Origin: Oscillospiraceae bacterium
GTDB taxonomy: Bacteria > Bacillota > Clostridia > Oscillospirales > Ruminococcaceae
Reading direction: 5' to 3'
Assembly (NCBI GenBank): GCA_004555865.1
Contig: SFJO01000004.1
Location: forward strand, 83,941 to 147,940
DNA length: 64,000 nt
Part shown: piece by piece, positions 43,569 to 51,109 of the stretch
Numbering within the stretch: the stretch's first letter is position 1
Layout of the letters: every line of letters starts with the position of its first letter
The notes under the pieces: generated by a model
What the model was told of the DNA's origin: nothing
What the model saw: the letters and a program-made list of their open reading frames with translations, nothing else
Databases searched by the model: none
Translations under genes and position numbers: made by a program

Positions 43569-44273
43569 TCAATCCTCGTCGTCCTCTTTCAGGCGGCTCT
43601 TGCGCAGCTTGCGCAGGGCCTCGGCCAGGTGGATGTTCATGGCGTCCCGGGCGCGGCTGGGGCTGCGGGCCGCGATGGCCTCGTAGATGTCCCGGTGCGC
43701 CAGAATGGTGCTGCGCACCTTCATGGGGGGCTGCAGATGGCTGAACGCCCGGATCGACTCGCTGATCACCGGAATCAGGTTGGGCAGCACCTGGTTCTGG
43801 GTACAGCAGGCGATCTGCTTGTGGAACGCAATGTCCTGGGGCGTGGGGTCCTGCCCCAGAGCCACTGCCTCTTCGTAGGCTTCCATGCAGCGGCGCAGCT
43901 CCGCAATGTCCTCATCCGTGGCCTTTTCCGCCGCCAGAATGGCGATGGACGGCTCCATCATCTGGCGGATGTCCATCAGTTCTTCGGGCAGGCGGCCCGG
44001 ATGCGCCACAAAGGCCAGGCCCAGCGGGTCATCGGGCACGCCCATGCGGCCGGAGACAAACGTGCCGTTGCCCCGGCGGATCTCCAGCACATTCCGGGCA
44101 ACCAACGCCCGGATGGCCTCCCGCAGGGTGTTGCGGCTGGCCCCCAGCAGGGTGCACAGCTCCGGCTCCGGCGGAATCTGCTGGCCGGGCTGCCAGTTTT
44201 TATCCAGGATCAGCTGTACGATGGCTTCCTCCGTCCGGGCGGACATGGACAGCTTTTCCTCTTCCTTTTCCAA
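43569..44273 (-). CDS. GntR-family regulator, FadR/FCD subgroup
   Basis: The 234-residue protein has an N-terminal winged helix-turn-helix (GQQIPPEPELCTLLGASRNT then LREAIRALVARNVLEIRRGN, GTFV) and an all-helical FCD ligand domain. Metal-type positions are visible in DIAFHKQIA, AHRDIYEAI and MNIHLAEAL. FCD regulators usually respond to sugar acids, lactate or similar carboxylates. I choose the TTG at 44273 because AAGGAGG lies 9 bases upstream; a later in-frame Met gives a shorter alternative. It has a consensus promoter and is monocistronic. Its targets are unknown; the palindrome before hyuA is one candidate but far away. Confidence 0.88.
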   Translation of the reverse strand: MEKEEEKLSMSARTEEAIVQLILDKNWQPGQQIPPEPELCTLLGASRNTLREAIRALVARNVLEIRRGNGTFVSGRMGVPDDPLGLAFVAHPGRLPEELMDIRQMMEPSIAILAAEKATDEDIAELRRCMEAYEEAVALGQDPTPQDIAFHKQIACCTQNQVLPNLIPVISESIRAFSHLQPPMKVRSTILAHRDIYEAIAARSPSRARDAMNIHLAEALRKLRKSRLKEDDED

Positions 44274-44339
44274 CGTAAACTTCCTCCTTGTTCTTCCGAA
44301 ACGCCACACACAACGCGCTCGGAAAATACTTCCGTTTCT

Positions 44340-44367
44340 ATTATAGCGGCCCGCCGCAGACTGTCAA
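44340..44367 (-). promoter_or_regulatory. Consensus promoter of the GntR-family gene
   Basis: Perfect TTGACA (44362-44367) and perfect TATAAT (44340-44345) are separated by 16 bases on the minus strand, 67 bases before the TTG start. Confidence 0.85.
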
Positions 44368-44509
44368 AGAGGGCCAGGCATCGTTTTATTTTTGACAAGG
44401 GCGCCGCTGAATTTGCATCGTTTCATCGTTCTTCCCGACAAAAAGATACCGCGCCGTCCTGTGCCGGGTTCCCGGCAAAGGGCCGTGCGGTTTTGGTTTG
44501 CGGTGTGCT

Positions 44510-45337
44510 TCAGCGCACCCGAAGCTCCCAGAAGGCCACCGCGCTGGCGGCGGCCACGTTCAGCGAATCCACCCCGTGGGACATGGGGATGCACACGGTG
44601 TAGTCGCAGCCCGCGATGGTGGTTTTGGCCAGGCCGTCTCCCTCGGTGCCCAGCAGGATGGCCAGCTTTTTTTGAGCGGCCAGCTCCGGGTCGTCAATGC
44701 TGCGGGCGTGCTCGTCCAGCGCCATGGCCGCAGTGGCAAAGCCCTGGGCCTTCAGCCGCTCCAGCCCCGGGTGAGGCCACTGGCCCGGCGCATCGCCCAG
44801 CCAGGCCCAGGGCACCTGAAACACGGTGCCCATGCTCACCCGCACCGCCCGGCGGCACAGCGGGTCGCAGCAGGAGGGGGTGACCAGCACGCCGTCCATG
44901 TGCAGGGCCGCCGCCGAGCGGAAGATGGCCCCCACGTTGGTGGAATCCACGATATTTTCCAGCACCGCCAGCCGCGTTGCCCCGGCACACAGCTGCTCCA
45001 CCGTGGGCAGCGCCGGGCGGCGCAGGGCGCACAGCACGCCCCGGGTGAGGGTGTAGCCGGTCAGCCCGGCCAGTACCTCCCGGTCGGCGGTGTAGAGGGG
45101 TACATCGCCGCAGCGGGCCACGATCTCCTTCGCGCCGCCCTCGATCTGCCGCCGTTCCATCAGCAGCGACAGAGGCTGGCAGCCCGCCTCCAGCGCCCGG
45201 GCAATCACCTTGGGGCTTTCGGCAATGAACACGCCCTTTTCCGGCTCCAGCCGGTTGCGCAGCTGGGCCTGGGTCAGGCTGGTGTATACCTCCAGCCCTG
45301 GCTGATCCAGGCTGGTGATCTCAATAATTTGTGCCAT
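44510..45337 (-). CDS. TrmH/SpoU-family RNA 2'-O-methyltransferase
   Basis: The 275-residue protein has the SPOUT fold signatures in order: LENIVDSTNVGAIFRSAAAL (motif 1, with the key Asn and Arg), LLGTEGDGLA (motif 2) and IPMSHGVDSLNVAAASAVAF (motif 3). The N-terminal part is an RNA-binding L30-like domain (RLEPEKGVFIAESPKVIARA). It transfers methyl from S-adenosylmethionine to a ribose in rRNA or tRNA; the exact nucleotide is not predictable. It is monocistronic. Confidence 0.92.
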   Translation of the reverse strand: MAQIIEITSLDQPGLEVYTSLTQAQLRNRLEPEKGVFIAESPKVIARALEAGCQPLSLLMERRQIEGGAKEIVARCGDVPLYTADREVLAGLTGYTLTRGVLCALRRPALPTVEQLCAGATRLAVLENIVDSTNVGAIFRSAAALHMDGVLVTPSCCDPLCRRAVRVSMGTVFQVPWAWLGDAPGQWPHPGLERLKAQGFATAAMALDEHARSIDDPELAAQKKLAILLGTEGDGLAKTTIAGCDYTVCIPMSHGVDSLNVAAASAVAFWELRVR

Positions 45338-45462
45338 GCTGGCCTTCTTTCCGCCGCGGGGACGATTTTTCGCCGCGGCATGGTTTCACCCGCCATTGTA
45401 GCGGTTTGGGGCGGGGGGCATCAAACTTGCGCGCTCCGCCATAGCGCCGCCGCTGTAATTCG

Positions 45463-45515
45463 CGCTCCACCTCATCCGGCCCTTCGGGCCGCCTTCCCCT
45501 CAAGGGGAAGGCTTT
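45463..45515. repeat. Dispersed palindromic repeat, copy 5 (full length)
   Basis: This copy shows the whole unit: CTCCACCTCATCCGG, a small CCC-TTCG-GGG hairpin, then CCTTCCCCTCAAGGGGAAGG and a T run. It could form a terminator-like structure between the TrmH and MYG1-like genes. Confidence 0.75.
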
Positions 45516-45556
45516 TTCTTGCGGCGCGGCCTTACCGCAAAGGCAAAGCCCCTCTC

Positions 45557-46378
45557 TCAGCGCCGGGCCGCCTGCGCCAGACGGCAGGCGGCGAGGGCGG
45601 TCTCCTTGTCCGAGGCCGAGATCAAAAAGCGGCTGGCGTGGCAGAAGCGCAGGCCCTCCAGGCCGCTGCGCTCGGCCAGCACGGCGGCGGGCTGGCCGCC
45701 CCAACCGGCCGGGAAGGGCACCTTGGGGCTTTTGGTGCGCCGGTCGTTCACGCACTGGGCCGCCCAGCCGCCCCGTTGGCTGGGATACACCACAAACTGC
45801 GCATCGCTGCGGTACAGCGCGTTTTTCCACGGGGCATAGCAGGGCAGCACCACAATGCCGTCCCGCATATTCTGGTAGGCCTTCTGCACCAGATCGTCGG
45901 CGCGGGTCACGGCCCGGGCCTCCTCCAGTCGGTTTTGCAGAATCACCTGCGCAAAGTCCACAGCCTTAAAAAAGCACTCGTCCGGGTCGGTTTTTTCGTC
46001 CCAGCGGGGGTTGAAGCTGCCGATGGCGTCGGCCAGGCTGTCCTGCTCGCCGGTGTTGTCGTTCAGGTCCAGCGGCTGAATGAAGTTCTCGTCCAGCAGG
46101 CGGGCCTGGTTGTCGCCCACCAGGCCTGCGCCCAGCACCCGCCACAGCAGGCCGAACGCCGCGTAGGGCACGCCGTTGGGGCGCACCTCCCGGTCGGCCG
46201 AATGGTGGTCGAACATACCGTCGCCGATGTCAAACACCAGGCCGTCAAAATTTTCGGGCACCTCAAATCCGCGCTGAATCCGGATGTCCGGGCGGAGAAT
46301 GCGCAGAAGCGCCGCGCTGAACACATCGTCCGCGTGGAATTTTCCTCCATGGGTAAAGGCTTTCGCCGGAATTTTCAT
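45557..46378 (-). CDS. MYG1-family protein (DHH-like metal-dependent hydrolase)
   Basis: The 273-residue protein has the MYG1/UPF0160 signature THGGKFHADDVFSAALLRIL at the N-terminus and the DHH-like VFDIGDGMFDHHSADREVR around residue 55. It also has YAAFGLLWRVLG and a later ADAIGSFNPRW. The conserved His and Asp residues probably bind Mn; eukaryotic MYG1 is a 3'-5' RNA exonuclease, and bacterial function is not established. The start at 46378 follows AAGGAAGG. An extended -10 TGCTATAAT (TATAAT at 46469-46474, minus strand) is upstream. Confidence 0.88.
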   Translation of the reverse strand: MKIPAKAFTHGGKFHADDVFSAALLRILRPDIRIQRGFEVPENFDGLVFDIGDGMFDHHSADREVRPNGVPYAAFGLLWRVLGAGLVGDNQARLLDENFIQPLDLNDNTGEQDSLADAIGSFNPRWDEKTDPDECFFKAVDFAQVILQNRLEEARAVTRADDLVQKAYQNMRDGIVVLPCYAPWKNALYRSDAQFVVYPSQRGGWAAQCVNDRRTKSPKVPFPAGWGGQPAAVLAERSGLEGLRFCHASRFLISASDKETALAACRLAQAARR

Positions 46379-46508
46379 GCTGTTTCCTTCCTTATAAGGG
46401 GCGCAGTAATCGTTGACAGGGGGGCAGCCCCCCGCCCGGCCGTGCGCCCCGCCCGCCGGGTAAAATTTATTATAGCATAAACGCCCGCCGCAAAGAAGCA
46501 CACAACGC

Positions 46509-46536
46509 AAAAACCGGGCGCAGTGCGTCCGGTTTT
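46509..46536 (-). terminator. Weak terminator downstream of metQ
   Basis: On the minus strand AAAACCGG with ACGCA pairs with TGCGC and CCGGTTTTT. Stem is imperfect but the T run is well placed. Confidence 0.5.
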
Positions 46537-46574
46537 CGCGGTTGGGAACGGAGGGGCCGCAGCCCGCTTCCGGT

Positions 46575-47423
46575 TTATTCCATGGGCATCACGATGCCGT
46601 TGTAGGTGTCCTTGATGTACTGCTTGATGGTGTCGCTCTTCAGGGCTTCCACCAGGGCCAGCACGGCGGGATTGTTCTCATTGCCTTCCTTCACGGCCAC
46701 GATGTTGCCGTAGGTCTGGGCGGCCACGGAGTCAGCGTCCTCGGTCACCAGCACGGTGTCGCCGATGCCGGCGCCGGAGGCGTAGTTGCCGTTGATAACG
46801 GCGAAGTCCAGATCAGGCAGGCTGGCGGGCAGGTTGGCGGCCTCCATGGGCACGATCTCCACGTTGTGGGGGTTCTCCTCAATGTCCAGCTCGGTGGCCT
46901 CCAGGCCCACGCCCTCCTTCAGCTTCAGAACGCCCTGGGCCTCCAGCAGCAGCAGCGCGCGGGCGCCGTTGGTGTTGTCGCCGGGGATGCCGATCTTCGC
47001 GCCGTCGGGGATGTTGGCCAGGTCGCTGCTCTTGCCCGGGTACAGGCCCATGGGCTCATAGTGGATCACGCCCACGCTCGCCAGATGGGTGCCGTTCTTG
47101 GCGTTGAAGTCCTCCAGGTAGGGCAGATGCTGGAAGTAGTTGGCGTCCAGGCTGCCGTCCTCCACGGCGGTGTTGGGCATCACATAATCGTCAAACTCGG
47201 TGATCTGCAGGTCGATGCCCTGCTCGGCCAGAATGGGCTTGACCTGCTCCAGGATCTCGGCGTGCGGGCTGGGGGAAGCGCCCACCTTCAGCACGGTGGT
47301 CTCGGCGGAAGAAGCCTCGGAAGAAGCCGCGGAAGAAGCCGCGGAAGAAGCGGTGCTGGAGCCGCAGGCCGCCAGGCTTGCAGCCAGGGCCAGCGCCAGT
47401 ACGGATGCTACGATCTTTTTCAT
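46575..47423 (-). CDS. metQ: Methionine ABC importer, substrate-binding lipoprotein
   Basis: The 282-residue product is an NlpA/MetQ lipoprotein: signal MKKIVASVLALALAASLAAC with Cys20 as lipid anchor, a linker of repeated Ala-Ser-Ser, then KVGASPSPHAEILEQVKPIL, TEFDDYVMPNTAVEDGSLDA and NYFQHLPYL, all diagnostic of MetQ. It binds methionine outside the membrane. The linker is encoded by a near-perfect 12-base tandem repeat at about 47308-47350 (GCGGAAGAAGCC units), which may vary in copy number. It is third in metN-metI-metQ under a T-box. Confidence 0.95.
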   Translation of the reverse strand: MKKIVASVLALALAASLAACGSSTASSAASSAASSEASSAETTVLKVGASPSPHAEILEQVKPILAEQGIDLQITEFDDYVMPNTAVEDGSLDANYFQHLPYLEDFNAKNGTHLASVGVIHYEPMGLYPGKSSDLANIPDGAKIGIPGDNTNGARALLLLEAQGVLKLKEGVGLEATELDIEENPHNVEIVPMEAANLPASLPDLDFAVINGNYASGAGIGDTVLVTEDADSVAAQTYGNIVAVKEGNENNPAVLALVEALKSDTIKQYIKDTYNGIVMPME

Positions 47424-47514
47424 GTTGTGTCACTCCTCTTTTATAAATGGGTTTGCATGGGGGCCGCAATGAGGCGGCGGTGTTTCTCCGCCGTAAGGTT
47501 CCGGCAGCGATTTA

Positions 47515-47535
47515 CGCTCCACCTCATCCGCCTCA
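47515..47535. repeat. Dispersed repeat, copy 6 (partial)
   Basis: CGCTCCACCTCATCCGCCTCA, the flank of the repeat without its palindromic core, lies in the metI-metQ gap. Confidence 0.45.
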
Positions 47536-47609
47536 CGTTCGTTCAATGCTGCGGAATTTTGCCGAAAGGCATTTATTTTCACCCGGCCGGGGAAAATACA
47601 GAAACAGGT

Positions 47610-48278
47610 TCAGCGGTTGCGCTTGTCCGCCTTGCTGGCCAGATGGCCAAACACCGTCTGGATCAGGCACACCACCAGAATCACCAATGCCAGCGAGGCG
47701 TACATCACGCTCTGCTGATAGCGCTGGTAGCCGAAGCGGAAGGCGATGTTGCCCAGGCCGCCCGCACCCACCGCGCCGGTGATGGCCGTGTAGCCGAACA
47801 CCGTGATGGTGCTGATGGTCAGGCCGCGCAGCAGGCTGGGCACGCTTTCCACCAGCAGCACCCGGGTGATGATCTGCCAGTTGGTTGCGCCCATGCAGCG
47901 GGCCGCCTCAATAACGCCGCCGTCCACCTCTTCCAGGCTCTGCTCCACCATGCGGGCCACAAAGGGTGCGGCGGCCACGGTCAGGGGCAGGTTGGCGGCG
48001 CTGGCCCCGATGGAGGTGCCCATCACCGCCCGGGTGAAGGGGGTCAGGAACAGCATCAGGATCATAAAGGGGATGCTGCGGAAGATGTTCACCAGCCAGC
48101 CGAAGGCCGCGTTGAACTGAGGGGTCTCCATAAAGCCGCCGGGCTTGGTCACGGTGAGCAGTACGCCCAGGGGCAGGCCGATGACGTAGGCAAGCAGGGT
48201 AGGCACCAGGGTCATATACAGGCTTTCCAGGGTGCCGTTCAGCAGCAATACGCCGTAGCGCGACAGAAATTCCGACAT
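47610..48278 (-). CDS. metI: Methionine ABC importer, permease
   Basis: The 222-residue membrane protein has five hydrophobic helices and the ABC contact loop EAARCMGATNWQIITRVLLVES. NIFRSIPFMILMLFLTPFTR and TVFGYTAITGAVGAGGLGNI are standard MetI sequences. It forms the membrane channel of the methionine importer with MetN. It starts 3 bases after the metN stop, and metQ follows after 186 bases that include a repeat fragment. Confidence 0.96.
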   Translation of the reverse strand: MSEFLSRYGVLLLNGTLESLYMTLVPTLLAYVIGLPLGVLLTVTKPGGFMETPQFNAAFGWLVNIFRSIPFMILMLFLTPFTRAVMGTSIGASAANLPLTVAAAPFVARMVEQSLEEVDGGVIEAARCMGATNWQIITRVLLVESVPSLLRGLTISTITVFGYTAITGAVGAGGLGNIAFRFGYQRYQQSVMYASLALVILVVCLIQTVFGHLASKADKRNR

Positions 48279-48281
48279 GGT

Positions 48282-49040
48282 TCAGCCCTCCTCTTTCTCT
48301 TTGATGGCCCCGCCCAGAATAAGCTGGCGGGCAATGGCGCTTTGGGGATGGGCAAAGATCTCGGCCACATCGCCCTGCTCCACCACGCGGCTCTCATCGA
48401 TGACCACCATGCGGTTGCAGATGCTGCGCACCACGCCCAGCTCGTGGGTGATGATCACAATGGTCACGCCCAGTTCGGCGTTGATTTTTTTCAAAAGTGC
48501 CAGCACGCTCTGGGTGGTCAGTGCGTCCAGCGCGCTGGTGGGCTCGTCGCACAGCAGCACGCTGGGGTTGGTGGCCAGAGCGCGGGCCAGGGCCACGCGC
48601 TGCTTCTGGCCGCCGGAAAGCTGGCTGGGGTAGGCGCCGGCCCGGTCGGCCAGGCCCACGATCTCCAGCAGCTCCGTCACACGGGCCTTGACGGCCGCCG
48701 GGTCGTTTTTGGAAAGCCGCAGCGGAAAAGCCACGTTGTCGAACACGGTTTTCTGCATCAGCAGGTTGTAGCCCTGAAACACCACGCCCATGCGGCGGCG
48801 GGCGGCCCGCAGGCGTGCACCGTTCATGCGCACCAGATTCTCGCCGTCCAGCAGAATGTCGCCGCCGGTGGGCTGCTCCAGCAGGCACAGGCAGCGCAGC
48901 AGCGTGCTCTTGCCCGCGCCGGACATGCCGATGATGCCGAAGATGTCGCCGTCCTGAATGGTGGCGGTCACATCCCGCAGGGCCACCACCTTGCCGGATT
49001 TGTCGTTGAACTCTTTGGTTAAATGCTTGATTTCGATCAT
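48282..49040 (-). CDS. metN: Methionine ABC importer, ATP-binding subunit
   Basis: The 252-residue ATPase has Walker A GIIGMSGAGKSTLLRCLCLL near residue 39, Q-loop VVFQGYNLL, signature QLSGGQKQRVALARALA, Walker B VLLCDEPTSALD and switch VIIITHELGVV. It lacks the C-terminal ACT-like (NIL) regulatory domain that many MetN proteins carry, so direct trans-inhibition by methionine is not expected. Control by the upstream T-box would take its place. The start at 49040 has only a weak GAGAGAG site. It heads metN-metI-metQ. Confidence 0.95.
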   Translation of the reverse strand: MIEIKHLTKEFNDKSGKVVALRDVTATIQDGDIFGIIGMSGAGKSTLLRCLCLLEQPTGGDILLDGENLVRMNGARLRAARRRMGVVFQGYNLLMQKTVFDNVAFPLRLSKNDPAAVKARVTELLEIVGLADRAGAYPSQLSGGQKQRVALARALATNPSVLLCDEPTSALDALTTQSVLALLKKINAELGVTIVIITHELGVVRSICNRMVVIDESRVVEQGDVAEIFAHPQSAIARQLILGGAIKEKEEG

Positions 49041-49136
49041 AAAAACTCTCTCATTTCTACTGGAGATGGTTGGAACGATGGCTGCTTTTGCGCGCGGGCC
49101 TTTTGCGGAGGTTCCGCTTTCGGCCGCGAGGATTCG

Positions 49137-49160
49137 GCTTCCCCCCCGAGGGGAAGGCTT
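49137..49160. repeat. Dispersed palindromic repeat, copy 7
   Basis: GGCTTCCCCCCCGAGGGGAAGG (approximately) lies between the T-box terminator and metN. Confidence 0.55.
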
Positions 49161-49180
49161 TGGCGGCCGCGCCCGAAAAA

Positions 49181-49476
49181 GCAAAACGCCCCCGGCTGCG
49201 ATCCTTGCAGCCAGGGGCGAAGATTCTTCGCGGTACCACCCTGTTTTTGCCCGGGGCCGCCTCACGGCGGGGGCCTTGCCGACTGCGGCAGCGGCGCTGC
49301 TTACAGCCTGACGCGGTAACGGGCGTACCCGGCGCGGGCTTGGGGCAGCCTCCCCTCGCCGGCGCAACTCTAAGACCATGTTCAGCTTCCTGTTCTCCGC
49401 CCGTTTCCACCATCGGGGCTCTCTGGTTGAGACAATGCCAAAAGCCTACTCTTCTCTTCCTCGTTTTTGTGTGGTT
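49181..49476 (-). ncRNA. T-box riboswitch upstream of metNIQ, probable Met specifier
   Basis: Read on the minus strand the leader has GAGGAAGAGAAGAGTAGGC at its 5' end and AGAGAGCCCCGATGGTGG followed by GAAACGGG as the apical Stem I region. The invariant T-box AGGGTGGTACCGCG (49229-49242) sits just before a terminator GCCCCTGGCTGC/GCAGCCGGGGGC with a T run (49181-49219). In the expected specifier position GAAC-ATG-G places ATG at 49377-49379, matching methionine and the downstream methionine importer. Uncharged tRNA-Met would stabilise the antiterminator and turn the operon on. The specifier reading is an inference from alignment by eye. Confidence 0.9.
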
Positions 49477-49493
49477 TTTTGTTTATGTCCATC

Positions 49494-49522
49494 ATTATAG
49501 CGCTGCTGCGCCGCTTTGTCAA
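49494..49522 (-). promoter_or_regulatory. Perfect consensus promoter of the T-box/metNIQ transcript
   Basis: TTGACA (49517-49522) and TATAAT (49494-49499) with exactly 17 bases between them, both perfect, on the minus strand. Such a strong promoter is normal where control is by premature termination. Confidence 0.93.
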
Positions 49523-49628
49523 TGGGGCAGGTCTGCCAAATCTTCCCGGCATTTTGCCGCACGGGCAGGGCAAAATCCATAAAGCCTTCCGGATTAAAGG
49601 GTTTTTGCTCCCCGCGGCGCTTGCCCGC

Positions 49629-50597
49629 TCACTTGGAAAAGGCCGCCGCCCGCTCCTTCAGGCCCTCATAATAGCGGCAGGTCACCGGCGCATCAATGCC
49701 GTGGGCCTGCGCCATGCGCACCGCCTCGCCGCTGAACAGCTCCATCTCGCCCACGCGGCCCGCGTCAAAGTCGCGGCTGAGCGAACTGGTGGAGTCATCG
49801 GTGGTGTGGGCCAGCCGGGCCAGATGCCGCTCCACCTGGTCGTCGGGCAGCTTCACGCCCTCGGCGGCGGCAATGCGCACGGTTTCTTCCATCAGGGCCC
49901 GGTAGTCGGCGGCCAGTTCGGGCCGGTGCTTCACCGCCCCAATGGGCACGCCCCAGCGGGCGGTGACCACGTTGTAGGCGCAGTTCAGCACATACTTGCT
50001 CCAGATGGCGGCCTGCACGTCGGGGGCAAAGCGGCAGTCGATGTCCGCCGCCTTCAGCGCCTCGCACACGGCCTTTGCGTCCGCCTCGCCGGCCCGCTCG
50101 CCCTCGCCCAGATAGATGGTGGTGTAGTCGCCGTACTGGGTGATGGAATAGTCCTCCCCGGCGCTGGACACCACATAGATCACGCTCTGGAGCATCCGTC
50201 CCTTGCCCAGCAGCCGGCCCAGCTTGGCGGCGGTGTGCACCCCGTTCATCACGGGCAGAACCAGGGTATCCGGCCCCACAATGGGGGCCAGCTGCGCGGC
50301 CGCAGTTTCCAGCTGGGCATACTTCACGCTCACCAGAATCAGGTCCTGCACGCCCAGCTCGGCCGGGTCCTCCGCAACGGCGGCGGGCTGCACGGTGTAC
50401 TCGCCGTACAGGTCGCTGTGGATGGTCAGGCCCTGCCGGCGCAGATGCTCGCCCCGGCCGCCCCGGGCCACCAGGCTGACGGCATCGCCGTATTGGCGGA
50501 TGAGCTGGCCCGCCAGCAGGCCGCCCACGCCGCCCACGCCCAGCACGGTAATTTTGCGAATGGGGCGGCTGGCCCCGGTGGTCGAACAGGCATCCAT
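49629..50597 (-). CDS. panE: 2-dehydropantoate 2-reductase family protein
   Basis: The 322-residue protein is a ketopantoate-reductase-type enzyme: KITVLGVGGVGGLLAGQLIR is the NADPH-binding Rossmann motif at residues 15-34, VSVKYAQLETAA and VLPVMNGVHTAAKL follow, and the catalytic-domain motif AAIWSKYVLNCAYNVVTARW lies near residue 190. It would reduce ketopantoate to pantoate for coenzyme A synthesis. Several paralogues with other 2-keto substrates exist, and no other pan genes are here, so the symbol is by family. The ribosome site is AAAAGGAG. It is monocistronic. Confidence 0.82.
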   Translation of the reverse strand: MDACSTTGASRPIRKITVLGVGGVGGLLAGQLIRQYGDAVSLVARGGRGEHLRRQGLTIHSDLYGEYTVQPAAVAEDPAELGVQDLILVSVKYAQLETAAAQLAPIVGPDTLVLPVMNGVHTAAKLGRLLGKGRMLQSVIYVVSSAGEDYSITQYGDYTTIYLGEGERAGEADAKAVCEALKAADIDCRFAPDVQAAIWSKYVLNCAYNVVTARWGVPIGAVKHRPELAADYRALMEETVRIAAAEGVKLPDDQVERHLARLAHTTDDSTSSLSRDFDAGRVGEMELFSGEAVRMAQAHGIDAPVTCRYYEGLKERAAAFSK

Positions 50598-50717
50598 GGT
50601 GTGTCTCCTTTTGCTTGCTGTTTTATCCCGTTATGTCGATATCGTTTGTATTTTACAATGCTTGCTGCCATAAGCCGATTGCGGCGGCAGTGCCTTCCCA
50701 TTCTTCGCGGCAGGCAA

Positions 50718-50768
50718 AGCCTTCCCCTTGAGGGGAAGGTGCCGAGCAGGGCGAGGCGGATGAGGTGG
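50718..50768. repeat. Dispersed palindromic repeat, copy 8 (full length)
   Basis: AAGCCTTCCCCTTGAGGGGA with AGGTGCCGAGCAGGGCGAGG and CGGATGAGGTGGG is the same full unit as copy 5, in the opposite orientation. The pair defines the element's two ends. Confidence 0.75.
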
Positions 50769-51043
50769 GGCGTGAATCAATGGCAGAAAAGGAAAAAAGA
50801 CAAATGGTGCAAAAGAGCGATAACGAATTTGTGAAATCACGGATCGAACTCCATTGCATTGTACCATTTGCCAACACAATCATACCAGATTCCCGAAAAA
50901 AAAAACAACCCTTGCGCACAAGAACTTTTCCAAATTTACGGACGATGAACGGATTGCGGTTTATCGGCGGGATCGGAACAAGCGGTTGTCTGCGTGCGGA
51001 GTGCTTTCCATTGCCCGTGCAGCCTGCATTTGGCCGGACACGC

Positions 51044-51081
51044 AAAATCCCCCCTGGCGATTCAGCCAGGGGGGATTTTTT
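51044..51081 (-). terminator. Terminator of ppdK
   Basis: AATCCCCCCTGGC pairs with GCCAGGGGGGATT around GATTCA. The minus strand continues with a short T run after the stem. Confidence 0.9.
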
Positions 51082-51109
51082 CACGTTATCGCGTCAAGCA
51101 CTCACGCAA

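Larger units (their letters stand above)
50598..51109. other. 512-base intergenic stretch between panE and ppdK
   Basis: It holds the panE leader (no convincing promoter), the full-length repeat copy 8 (50718-50768), an AT-rich middle part with an 11-base A run near 50897, and the ppdK terminator (51044-51081). Short protein-like patches on both strands in 50900-51000 have no start or ribosome site and were not called. Confidence 0.5.

Noticed and set aside
43569..44273. FadR, the fatty-acid regulator
   Set aside because: The protein belongs to the broad FCD subgroup, and no fatty-acid genes are near. The specific FadR role cannot be supported.
47300..47352. CRISPR-like short repeats
   Set aside because: The units are contiguous without spacers and encode an in-frame lipoprotein linker. 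No CRISPR array or cas gene was seen anywhere in the window.
50895..51000. Small genes on either strand in the panE-ppdK gap
   Set aside because: Short protein-like patches lack start codons with ribosome sites and end in homopolymer runs; not enough support.
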